This document shows, one piece after another, positions 1 through 7,106 of a DNA stretch of 10,147 nt. The translations under genes and the position numbers were made by a program. Origin of the DNA: Candidatus Rokuibacteriota bacterium (lineage in GTDB: Bacteria; Methylomirabilota; Methylomirabilia; Rokubacteriales; CSP1-6); contig QHSM01000056.1 of NCBI GenBank assembly GCA_003221595.1, positions 1 to 10,147 of the forward strand, given 5' to 3'. Numbering within the stretch: position 1 is the first letter of the stretch; the number at the start of each line of letters is the position of its first letter. The notes below the pieces were generated by a model that saw nothing but the letters and a program-made list of their open reading frames with translations, did not search any database and had not been told where the DNA came from.

Positions 1-969
1 CATCCCGAACGTCTCGTGATGCGATGGGACCAGACACAGATCGGCCGCGCGATAGTAGTCCGGCAGGGCCGACTGGAGCTTGGGGCCCTGGAAGTCGACC
101 CACGCGCCCACGCCGAGTGTGTCGGCCAGCGCGCGCAGGCGCGTCCGCTCGTCGTCGCGTCCCTGGTCGCGGTCTCCGCCCACGATGACCAGGCGCACGT
201 CGGCACGCGCGAGCCCGTCGGCCTTCAGGCGTGCCAGGGCCTGCAGGAGCACCTCCAGCCCCTTGACGGGCGCGGGGCGGCCGACGAAGAGCAGCACCCA
301 CTCGGCGTCGAGACCCAGGCGCGCTCGCGCCGCCGCCGCGCTGCCGGGGCTGAAGAGATCGACGTCGACCCCGCAGGGAACGGTGCGGACCCGATCGTCG
401 GCCGCGCCGCAGTACCACGCGAGCTCGGCGCGCTCCAGCGACGTTGCCGCCACGATGCGATCGGCGAGCCCGGCAACCCTGGCCTCGGCATCCAGCCTTA
501 CCTGGGGAACCCATTCGCTCGGGTCGTCGGCCAGGGCGTTCTTGACGACGCCGAGCGTGTGAAACATCTGGACGACCGGAGTCCTGCCCCAGCGTCGGGC
601 GAGCTCGATGGCCGCCAGCCCCGACAGCCAGTAGTGACCGTGAAGAAGGGCGTAGCCGCCGGGGATCCGGCGCTGGAACGCCTCCACGCCGTCGATGAAC
701 GCGGCGAGCTCGGCCACGATCTCGACCGGCGGCATCGGTCGTTGCGGGCCGGCCTCGATGTGCACCACGCGCGCGCCGGGGCCCAGCGGGACGACCGCGG
801 GAACGCCGGGGGTCTGACTGCGCGTGAAGACGTCGACGGCGAGACCCAGCCGACCGAGATGCCGCGCCACTTCCCGGAGGTAGACGTTCATGCCACCCGT
901 CTCCTTGCCGCCGAGGGCCGCGAGGGGACAGGTGTGCACGGAGATCAGGCCGATCCGCGGCGGGCGCAT
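1..969 (-). CDS. GT4 glycosyltransferase, MshA/sucrose-phosphate-synthase-like (3' part outside window)
   Basis: Retaining GT-B glycosyltransferase that would transfer a sugar from a nucleotide-sugar donor in the cytoplasm; the acceptor is unknown. The 323 visible residues begin MRPPRIGLISVHTCP and contain GGMNVYLREVARHL (25-38), the MshA-like HGHYWLSG (110-117), FHTLGVVKN (136-144), VPCGVDVDLFSPG (197-209), the donor-domain FVGRPAPVKGLE (228-239) and PSHHETFGM (315-323). E319 would be the first Glu of the GT4 E-x7-E motif; the second lies outside the window. Family members run about 400-440 aa, so roughly 80-110 C-terminal residues are missing. The ATG is 2 nt past the stop of the broken oxidoreductase gene, so it is probably last or late in the leftward operon and translationally coupled; no strong ribosome binding site is seen. 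D-inositol-3-phosphate glycosyltransferase (MshA), sucrose-phosphate synthase or another GT4 role cannot be told apart. Confidence 0.88.
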   Translation of the reverse strand, partial: MRPPRIGLISVHTCPLAALGGKETGGMNVYLREVARHLGRLGLAVDVFTRSQTPGVPAVVPLGPGARVVHIEAGPQRPMPPVEIVAELAAFIDGVEAFQRRIPGGYALLHGHYWLSGLAAIELARRWGRTPVVQMFHTLGVVKNALADDPSEWVPQVRLDAEARVAGLADRIVAATSLERAELAWYCGAADDRVRTVPCGVDVDLFSPGSAAAARARLGLDAEWVLLFVGRPAPVKGLEVLLQALARLKADGLARADVRLVIVGGDRDQGRDDERTRLRALADTLGVGAWVDFQGPKLQSALPDYYRAADLCLVPSHHETFGM

Positions 970-971
970 GC

Positions 972-1824
972 TCAGAGGCTCGCCACCGTCGCCGCGGCGG
1001 CTTCGCGCAGGCGCTCGAGGACGGAGAGCAGCGCGATCGAATCGGCACAGGACCGGCGCGGCGCGGCCTCGCCCCGCACGACGGCGTGGAAGTGATCGAG
1101 CATCAGGCGGTAGGGGTCCGCTCCGCCGGCGACGATCTCTTCGAGGCGCCCGCTCCGGTGACGGAGCGTGATCGTCACGTCGTCGGGTCCGGGTGTGTAG
1201 GCGCGATCGACGAGCACCGCCGCCTCGGTCCCGACGATCTCCAGAAACTGCCGCTCGGGGGCGTCGAAGGAGCACTCGATCGCGGCCGTGAACCCATCGC
1301 CCCAGTCGAGCCAGCCCGAGAACGAGGCGTCCACACCCGATTTCGTCATTGACGCCGCTGCCTCGACGCGCGCGGGCAGCCGGCCCGCCGCGGCGAGGAG
1401 CGGCGCAATACAGTAGATACCGACGTCGAGCAGCGCGCCGCCGCCCATCTCCGGTCGCCAGCGATATCATGTACGCCTCGAGCAGCGTCACGCCGGCCGC
1501 GGCACACGCCGAGGCCATCGCCTCCGCGTCGGCCACGCTCGGCGCCAGGGGCTTCTCGCAGAGAACGTGCTTGCCGGCCCCGGCGGCCCGCTCGACCCAC
1601 TCACGGTGCAGGCTGTTCGGCAGGGGGACGTAGACAGCTTCGACCTCGGGGTCGTCGAGCAAGGCGGCGTAGGAAGAATGAAAGCGCGCCGCCCCGAAGC
1701 GGCCGCCGTCGGTCGCGCGCTCGCTCGCCGCGGCGACGAGCCGCGCGCGGGCGCTGGCGCGCATCGCCGGCAGCACGGCTTTCTGCGCGACCTGTGACGT
1801 GACGCCGAGCACGCCCCAGCCCAT
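972..1824 (-). pseudogene. Gfo/Idh/MocA-family oxidoreductase, internally deleted and frameshifted
   Basis: This was an NAD(P)-dependent sugar or cyclitol dehydrogenase of the Gfo/Idh/MocA type. From ATG 1824 the frame reads a Rossmann start (MGWGVLGVTSQVAQKAVLPAM), then VYVPLPNSLHREWVERA and HVLCEKPLAPS (E90-K91-P92) up to LLEAYM (residue 119, at 1468). The family normally continues with about 50 residues of Tyr-Arg-Phe-type helix and sheet. Here the sequence jumps within about 10 bases to WRPEMGGGALLDVGIYCI, which is in another frame (codons from 1460) and runs to TGA at 972. About 150 bp are missing and the change is not a multiple of three. The upstream frame contains no stop and continues, out of frame for the oxidoreductase, into the downstream glycosyltransferase ATG. 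A GTG 15 nt upstream (1839) is an alternative start. It is either a true pseudogene or a collapse in the assembly. It lies 22 bp after the ThuA-Gfo gene in the same operon. Confidence 0.85.
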
Positions 1825-1846
1825 CGCCGGAGAGGCCACCGGCGCG

Positions 1847-3517
1847 TCAGCTCCCGTCGGCGTCGAGCGCCACCGCCGCGCCGCCCCGGGTGCTCGATCG
1901 CTGGGCGGCCTCGAGGACGGCGATGACCCGGCGCACCGACGCCGGCGTGACGGCGAGCGGCTCGCCGAGGTGCAGATGGTCGGCGAGATTTCGATGGAAC
2001 GCGTACGGCTGCTCGAGCGCCGGCGGCAGTCGCGTCTCGCTGATTCCGTAGCCGCTCTCGTACCGCGCGAGCACCAGCTCGGCGGGCGCTTCGGCGTGAT
2101 GCGCCTGCGTGGCCACGTAGCCGCGGCCCGGCTCGATGGCCTCGAGCGTGATGGTGCGGTACGTGCCCACGAGCGTTCCGGCCGTGCCCTGCACGTAGAA
2201 CTTCGGCCGGCGCACGGCCGCGATGTCGGATTGCAGAAACTCGGCCTCGCGGCCGTCGGACCAGGTCATGCGGACGCGAATCTGGTCGTGGTTGGTGACG
2301 TCGTGCCAGACGCGCTTGTGCCCGTGCGCCTGCACGAGCCGCGGCACGCCGCCGAGGAGCTGGAGCACCCAGTCGACGTGGTGGGAGCCCCAGTCATATC
2401 CGGCGCCGCCGGAGACCGCGGTGTCGGAGTGCCACGTCCGGCACGGGTGCGCGTAGCCGCCCACGAACGTCTCGACGTTGAAGATCTCGCCGAGGAGCCC
2501 GGCGTTGACGGCGCGCCGGAGCGCCACGAAGTCGGGGTCCCATCTCCGGTTCTGGTGGACGGTCAGCATGCGCCGGCTCGCCGTCGCCGTCGCGATGATC
2601 TGATCGGCCTCGGCCACGGTCAGACAGAGCGGCTTCTCGCAGGCCACGTGCTTGCCCGCGCGCAGGAGCGCCAGCGTGAGCGTGACGTGGTGAGCGGGCG
2701 GCGTCGCCACCAGCGCCACCTCGACGTCATCGTCGTTCACCAGATCGCTCACCGACGCGTAGGCCCGCACGCCAGGGAAGTCGGTCTCCGCCGCCTTGCG
2801 CCGCTCGACGTTCGGGTCGACGACGGCGACGAGCTCGAGCCCGTCGGTACGCGTGACTCCGAGGCCGTGGTGGTAGCCCATGCCCCCGAGCGGGCCGTAG
2901 CCCACGATGCCGACGCCGATGTTGCGCCCGCAGCAGTGCAGGTCGGGGCGCAGCGCGCGCGCGAGCAGCTGGGCGATCTCCGGCGTGCGAAGGGCGCTGT
3001 CCGAGTTCCCCAGGCCGCACGCGACCACACGGCCGGCCCCGCGCGACGTCTCCACGACGGCGGCGAGGTCGTGCAGCGCGACGCTCACGTCGACGATCAC
3101 CTTGCCGTCCGCGAGCGGGATGAGGGGCACGAACCCGTCGACCACGGCGAATTCGCGCGGGACGCGGGCGGAGATGTGGGAGTGCGCGTCGGTGACCCGC
3201 GCGTAGTACTCGCCCGGAGGCGGCTCCGGGCCGGCGATCACGCCCAGCAGATCGGCCCAGAACCCGTCGCGCTCGGCCGGCGCGGCGCCGATCGCCACCA
3301 GCGCCGCCCCGCGCTCCACGGCCGAACGGATCGCCCCGAGGAACGCGAGCGGCCGGGCCGGCTGTGGCCCATCGACGATGATCGCGTCGTGCTCGCTGAC
3401 GGCCGGCGCGAGCTCACCCGCGCCCGGGACGTGGAGCTCGCCCAGACCCTCCGTCAGGGCGCGGAGGGTCGCCCGGCGACTCTCCGTGAGACGCGGCGAG
3501 AGGACGAGAATGCGCAT
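1847..3517 (-). CDS. ThuA-like domain fused to Gfo/Idh/MocA oxidoreductase
   Basis: 556-aa two-domain cytoplasmic protein. Residues 1-195 look like a ThuA/GATase1-like fold: a first strand MRILVLS, YD-type strand DAIIVDG (44-50), AALVAIGAA (71-79), SHISARVPREFAVVDG (113-128) and the terminal GLGNSDSALRTPEIAQLL (168-185), which fits the ThuA ending. Residues 198-545 are a Gfo/Idh/MocA dehydrogenase: NAD(P) loop GIVGYGPLGG (203-212), D234 after the second strand, CEKP (293-296, catalytic Lys295), HQNRRWDPDF (321-330), and GGAGYDWGSHHVDW (370-383) carrying the Asp375/His379 pair of active family members. ThuA and ThuB (a Gfo/Idh/MocA protein) are separate neighbouring genes in rhizobial trehalose/maltitol use, so this protein joins both functions. 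The likely reaction is oxidation of a sugar or glycoside; the substrate is unknown. No clear ribosome binding site precedes the ATG, which lies 9 bp after the previous stop, so coupling is likely. The Gfo assignment is firm, the ThuA one is moderate. Confidence 0.87.
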   Translation of the reverse strand: MRILVLSPRLTESRRATLRALTEGLGELHVPGAGELAPAVSEHDAIIVDGPQPARPLAFLGAIRSAVERGAALVAIGAAPAERDGFWADLLGVIAGPEPPPGEYYARVTDAHSHISARVPREFAVVDGFVPLIPLADGKVIVDVSVALHDLAAVVETSRGAGRVVACGLGNSDSALRTPEIAQLLARALRPDLHCCGRNIGVGIVGYGPLGGMGYHHGLGVTRTDGLELVAVVDPNVERRKAAETDFPGVRAYASVSDLVNDDDVEVALVATPPAHHVTLTLALLRAGKHVACEKPLCLTVAEADQIIATATASRRMLTVHQNRRWDPDFVALRRAVNAGLLGEIFNVETFVGGYAHPCRTWHSDTAVSGGAGYDWGSHHVDWVLQLLGGVPRLVQAHGHKRVWHDVTNHDQIRVRMTWSDGREAEFLQSDIAAVRRPKFYVQGTAGTLVGTYRTITLEAIEPGRGYVATQAHHAEAPAELVLARYESGYGISETRLPPALEQPYAFHRNLADHLHLGEPLAVTPASVRRVIAVLEAAQRSSTRGGAAVALDADGS

Positions 3518-3526
3518 GGCATCAGC

Positions 3527-4984
3527 CTAGAAGTGCATCACCTCGGCCGCGTGCTCGTACACGTCCTGGATGCGGCCGTGCGAGATCGCCGCGGCCTGCA
3601 CGGCCGAGACCAGATGACGCCAGCGCAGCGACGGACGGGTCGCGTAGAACTCCTCGTACGTCGCCTGGTGATGCTTGAAGGCGTGCATCTCCGTGAAGTT
3701 GTCGCGGCACGCGATCTTGCCGAGCATGGCGATCAGGGGCTCGGGATCGTAGCCGCAATTGCCGTACTGCTGCGCCAGCGCGGCGGCCTGCTTCACTTCG
3801 TCGGTCGAGCGCCAGCTGGCCAGGCCGGCGGTCGGAAGCCGCTCGCCGACCGGCAGGCGGTCGATGAGGGCTCCGATCTCGTCCAGGAGCTCGTCCTGCG
3901 TCCGCGACGGCAGATAGGCCACGCGATCCGGCTCGGGCTGGATGTCCGGTGCCAGCATGCGCTGGGCCATCCGCACTTCCGGTCCGGTGTTCCACATGAG
4001 CAGCGCCTGCAGCTTGATGCGCCGGGACAGCTCGGGCTGCCCGAGGAGGTAGCGCCGGGTGTTGGCGCCCGTGTTGATGTGCACGTCCATCGGGTTGCCC
4101 GTCAGCGAGCGCAGGAAGACCGTCGAGCCGCCGACCGAGAGGCCCTCACCCGTGCCTTCGAGCGACAGCCCGTCGCCGAGCGCGTGGGCGAGCATCTCGG
4201 GAATCTCCGCGAAGTCGTTGCAGCGCCCGATCTGGTCGGCGAGCCGCGTGATGGCGTCGGTCTCGTCGTCGCCGGTCTTGACGCGCAGATCGCGCTCGAG
4301 CAGCTCGTACTTCTTGATGAGGTTGTCGACGTCGATCATCATCGCCGGGTTCGTCGGACGCGTGATGTAGCGCACCGGCGCGCGGCCGATGTACTTCGCG
4401 TAGTCCCAGCCGAAGTACTCGAGAGCCCGCCAGGTGAACACCGGGAAGAGGAAGTAGTGGTCGTCCAGCTGGTTCTTGGGGACGCCGACCTCGAGCAGGA
4501 GCTCGAGGACCTGCATCGGCGACAGGCGCTCGAGCAGGTAGAGGTAGTAATGATCGCAGGCGTTGTAGACGCCGCGGCTCACCGCGGTGCGAAACGCCTT
4601 CACGGTCGCCTCCACGTCGTCGTTCTCCGACACCGGCTTCGCGTCGGCCAGGGCGTAGGGGCCCATGGCCGGAGAGTGGATGTGCTTGTTGGCGACGGCG
4701 ACGTTCTGGATGACGGGCAAGAGGGCGTACTCGCCGGTCAGTCGCGCCGAGATGTGGCGCACGGCGTGCAGCCCGGCCAGCGGGTGGAGCGGTCCCCCGT
4801 GGTGTCCGGGCGGCAGGTCGGAGGAGCGCACGACCGCCAGCGCCGAGGCCAGCAGCATGTCCTTCACGGGCGTGCCCGCGCCGAGCTTGTCGTGCGTCTC
4901 GGCCACGATGCGGTCGGGGGTCGTCTCTTCCACGAACTGCACGAGCGGCTCGATGTGATCAGGGAAGCGAACACGGTGGCCCAT
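3527..4984 (-). CDS. Conserved-looking His-rich, all-helical protein of unknown function
   Basis: 485 aa, no signal peptide or membrane segment, predicted soluble and mostly helical. I do not recognise a named family with confidence. Histidines are clustered: HH 61-62, H67, H73 and H77 (GLHAVRH), HIH 101-103, CDHYY (H145), DDHYFLFPVFTWRALEYFGW (H176, residues 174-193), VHINTGANTRRYLL (H302) and MHAFKHH (433-439), with ISHGRIQDVYEHA near the end. The pattern of a bundle with a His in most helices suggests a metal site, and it recalls the helical region found after Rieske domains in some bacterial proteins and the questin-oxidase-like family; this is memory-based resemblance only. GGAGG 9 nt before the ATG supports the start. 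It lies 15 bp after the dioxygenase gene and 9 bp before the ThuA-Gfo gene, so it is in the middle of the same operon and probably acts on the same pathway. Its function is not assigned. Confidence 0.85.
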   Translation of the reverse strand: MGHRVRFPDHIEPLVQFVEETTPDRIVAETHDKLGAGTPVKDMLLASALAVVRSSDLPPGHHGGPLHPLAGLHAVRHISARLTGEYALLPVIQNVAVANKHIHSPAMGPYALADAKPVSENDDVEATVKAFRTAVSRGVYNACDHYYLYLLERLSPMQVLELLLEVGVPKNQLDDHYFLFPVFTWRALEYFGWDYAKYIGRAPVRYITRPTNPAMMIDVDNLIKKYELLERDLRVKTGDDETDAITRLADQIGRCNDFAEIPEMLAHALGDGLSLEGTGEGLSVGGSTVFLRSLTGNPMDVHINTGANTRRYLLGQPELSRRIKLQALLMWNTGPEVRMAQRMLAPDIQPEPDRVAYLPSRTQDELLDEIGALIDRLPVGERLPTAGLASWRSTDEVKQAAALAQQYGNCGYDPEPLIAMLGKIACRDNFTEMHAFKHHQATYEEFYATRPSLRWRHLVSAVQAAAISHGRIQDVYEHAAEVMHF

Positions 4985-4999
4985 GGACCCGATCCTCCG

Positions 5000-5929
5000 T
5001 TACCTGGCCGTTGCGCCGAGGGGCGCGGACACTGCCGAAAGGGCCTCTCGCAGAAACCCGGGATCGAAGATACGGTCTGCCATCACCTGGCAGCGCTTCA
5101 TCAGCCGGTGCTCGTCCGGCCGGTAGTCGGCGATCGCGTTGTGCAGCGTGCCGATGTGGTCCCACACCAGCACGTCGCCCTCGGTCCACTGGTGCGTGTA
5201 CTGGTACTTCGGCTGGAGCTGGTGCGCGAACAGCATCTCGAGCACGCGATCGCTCTCGGCCTCGTCGAGCTCGTTGATGCGGATGGCGTAGCCGGGATTG
5301 CAGTAGAGCACCGGACGCCCCGTGATCGGGTGCGTCAGGAAGAGCGGATGGACGGCGGGCGGCCGCCGGCGGCGCTGCTCCTCGGTCAGGGGGCCGCGCA
5401 GGCTGCCCGGCCGGCGGCGCATGTTCTCCCAGAACTTGTTGAAGTCGTGGGTCGCCGTCGCGTGCGCGAGCCGCGACTTCACCTCGGGCGCGAGGTCCTC
5501 GTGGGCCGCCTGCGTGTTGACGAAGGCGGTCGCACCCAGCACGCGGCCGTCGCGGCGCGGCACCTTGACGGCGTAGAGCACGTTCAGGAAGCCGATCGTC
5601 TCGTTGTAGGACATGTCCGTGTGCCAGTCCTGCCCCGCGTCGGTGATTCCGATCGGCTCGCCGTTCTCGATGATGTTCGAGAGATACCCGACCTCGGGCA
5701 TCCCGGGCTCGTGGTGGCGGCCGGTCAGCGTGGCCTGGATCCGACCGAAGCGGCGGGAGAAGTCACGGAGCTCACCGGCCTCGAGCTGCTGACCCGGAAA
5801 CCGCAGCACGCCGTGCCGACCGAGAGCCTGGAGGATGGTCGCGAAGTCCGCGTCGCTCAAGGGTTTGGAGAGATCCACGCCCCGTACCGTCGCCCCGAGA
5901 ACCTGACCCGTCGGCTCGACCGCCGTCAT
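5000..5929 (-). CDS. TauD/TfdA-family Fe(II)/2-oxoglutarate-dependent dioxygenase
   Basis: 309-aa cytoplasmic non-haem iron dioxygenase. It would couple oxidative decarboxylation of 2-oxoglutarate to hydroxylation of a substrate, often leading to C-S, C-O or C-N bond cleavage in this family. The double-stranded beta-helix motifs are present: LGATVRGVDLSKPL (11-24), HGVLRFPGQ (39-47), the iron-binding H103-T-D105 in DWHTDMSY, GATAFVNTQAA (132-142), VHPLFLTHPITGRPVLYCN (193-211), distal iron ligand H263 in GTLHNA, and the 2-oxoglutarate-binding RLMKR (R275/R279, matching R266/R270 of TauD). Length is normal (TauD is about 280 aa). The start MTAVEP is chosen because AAGGAGG lies just upstream; the open frame extends much further upstream, but only antisense to the alcohol dehydrogenase. 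It is the first gene of the leftward operon, 24 nt from a TATAAT box. The substrate (sulfonate, aryloxy acid or other) cannot be deduced. Confidence 0.95.
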   Translation of the reverse strand: MTAVEPTGQVLGATVRGVDLSKPLSDADFATILQALGRHGVLRFPGQQLEAGELRDFSRRFGRIQATLTGRHHEPGMPEVGYLSNIIENGEPIGITDAGQDWHTDMSYNETIGFLNVLYAVKVPRRDGRVLGATAFVNTQAAHEDLAPEVKSRLAHATATHDFNKFWENMRRRPGSLRGPLTEEQRRRRPPAVHPLFLTHPITGRPVLYCNPGYAIRINELDEAESDRVLEMLFAHQLQPKYQYTHQWTEGDVLVWDHIGTLHNAIADYRPDEHRLMKRCQVMADRIFDPGFLREALSAVSAPLGATAR

Positions 5930-5953
5930 GCCCCCTCCTTGATGCCCGTCGGG

Positions 5954-5959
5954 ATTATA
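5954..5959 (-). promoter_or_regulatory. Candidate -10 box (TATAAT) for the leftward dioxygenase operon
   Basis: On the minus strand the sequence reads AGTATAATCCCG, a perfect TATAAT hexamer inside GC-rich DNA, ending 24 nt before the dioxygenase ATG at 5929. This would give a leader of about 15-20 nt that still includes the AAGGAGG ribosome binding site. The best -35 is poor (TTCATC with a 19-nt gap), so this is a -10-only call; activator help or a non-canonical sigma factor is possible. A short inverted repeat GCCCG/CGGGC (5944-5948 and 5966-5970) is centred on the box, but 5-bp arms are expected by chance here. Confidence 0.45.
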
Positions 5960-5961
5960 CT
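5956..5961 (+). promoter_or_regulatory. Candidate -10 box (TATACT) for the rightward alcohol dehydrogenase operon
   Basis: TATACT (5 of 6 matches to TATAAT) overlaps the minus-strand TATAAT by four bases. A transcript starting about 7 nt downstream would have a leader of some 35 nt containing AGGAGG (5994-5999), 5 nt before the ATG at 6005. No convincing -35 lies 16-18 bp upstream; TTGATG (5939-5944) is too close at 11 bp. Weak call, resting on the single AT-rich patch in the 75-bp divergent region. Confidence 0.3.
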
Positions 5962-6004
5962 GCGCCGGGCTCGCTCGTGATGAAGGCTCTACCAGGAGGA
6001 CTCC

Positions 6005-7102
6005 ATGGAGATCAAGGCGGCCGTCTTTCGGAAAGTCCACGAGGCTCTGACCATCGAGCCGGTCGAGGTCGACAAGCCGTGGGGCCGTGAGGTTCTCGTC
6101 CGCACCGCGGCGACCGGCGTGTGCCACAGCGACCTGCACGTCGTCGACGGGGTGGGGCGGTTCCCGCTGGATCGCCCGATCATTCTCGGGCACGAGGGCT
6201 CCGGCGTCGTCGAGGCGGTGGGCGCCGACGTGACGACCCTGCGGCCGGGCGACCACGTGGTGGCCTGCCTCTCCGGCTTCTGCGGAAGCTGCGAGCAGTG
6301 CCTCGGCGGGCACCCGAACCTCTGCGTCGGCGGCATCGTCACCCGGGCCGAGTCCGCCCCGCCGCGGCTCTCGCAGCGGGGCCAGCCGCTCCGGCAGTTC
6401 ATCGGGATCTCGAGCTACGCCGAGCGCATGCTGCTCCACGAGAACTCGGTGGTGAAGATCGACCCCGAGCTGCCGCTCGACCGGGCGGCCCTCGTGGGGT
6501 GCGGCGTTCTCACGGGCGTGGGGGCGGCGCTCAGATCCTCGGGGCTCGAGGCCGGGCAGACGGTCGCGGTGTTCGGCTGCGGCGGCGTCGGCCTGTCGAT
6601 CGTCCAGGGCGCGCGTATCGGCGGCGCCAGTCAGATCATCGGCGTCGATATGTTCGATTCGAAGCTGGAGATGGCCAGGCGCGTGGGCGCCACTCACGTC
6701 GTGAACAGCAAGAACGACGATCCGGTCAAGGCCGTTCGCGCCCTCACCCGCGGCGCCGGCGTCGACCACGCCTTCGAGGCGGTCGGGAACACGACGCTGG
6801 TCCGCCAGGCCATCGAGAGCCTGGCCATCCGCGGCACCGCGACGATCGTCGGCGTGCTGCCTCCCGATGCAAAGATCGAGTTCCCGTGGATGGCGATTCG
6901 CCCGGAGTGCAAGGTCCAGACTTCGCGGATGGGCTCGAACCGCTTCCGCACGGACATCCCCCGCTACCTCGAGTTCTACCGCCAGGGCCGCCTGCTGCTC
7001 GACGAGATGGTCACGCGGCGGGGCCGGCTGGACGACATCAACGAGGCGTTTCGCGCGATGAAGGCCGGCGAGGTCGCCCGGACCGTTCTCACGTTCAACT
7101 GA
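6005..7102 (+). CDS. Zinc-dependent medium-chain alcohol dehydrogenase (class III-like MDR)
   Basis: 365 aa, NAD(H)-dependent oxidation of an alcohol to an aldehyde or the reverse, cytoplasmic. Catalytic zinc ligands are Cys40 (TGVCHSD), His63-Glu64 (ILGHEGSG) and Cys166 (VGCGVLTG). The structural zinc lobe is complete: Cys93, Cys96, Cys99 and Cys107. The cofactor fold follows with GCGGVGLS (191-198) and Asp215 at the end of the second strand (IIGVDMFDSKLEMA), which favours NAD over NADP. The segment after the zinc lobe (QRGQPLRQFIGISSYAE) fits the class III/S-(hydroxymethyl)glutathione dehydrogenase-like and aryl-alcohol dehydrogenase branch; the substrate is not determinable. AGGAGG (5994-5999) sets the start. 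It is the first gene of the rightward unit, with only 4 bp to the next start. Formaldehyde, aryl alcohol or a product of the neighbouring dioxygenase are all possible substrates. Confidence 0.95.
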   Translation: MEIKAAVFRKVHEALTIEPVEVDKPWGREVLVRTAATGVCHSDLHVVDGVGRFPLDRPIILGHEGSGVVEAVGADVTTLRPGDHVVACLSGFCGSCEQCLGGHPNLCVGGIVTRAESAPPRLSQRGQPLRQFIGISSYAERMLLHENSVVKIDPELPLDRAALVGCGVLTGVGAALRSSGLEAGQTVAVFGCGGVGLSIVQGARIGGASQIIGVDMFDSKLEMARRVGATHVVNSKNDDPVKAVRALTRGAGVDHAFEAVGNTTLVRQAIESLAIRGTATIVGVLPPDAKIEFPWMAIRPECKVQTSRMGSNRFRTDIPRYLEFYRQGRLLLDEMVTRRGRLDDINEAFRAMKAGEVARTVLTFN

Positions 7103-7106
7103 TCCG

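Noticed and set aside
1..969. Fusion of the Gfo N-terminal half to the glycosyltransferase as one real protein
   Set aside because: The frame is open, but 166 codons between the parts are an out-of-frame reading of the conserved Gfo C-terminal half, so the fusion is a by-product of the frame change.
16..1095. 359-codon plus-strand frame at the left edge
   Set aside because: Antisense to the glycosyltransferase, which has family motifs along its full visible length.
1799..5980. 1393-codon open frame on the plus strand
   Set aside because: It runs antisense to the well-supported dioxygenase, His-rich and ThuA-Gfo genes; its Arg/His/Val/Gly-rich translation shows no domain. Long antisense open frames are common in GC-rich coding DNA.
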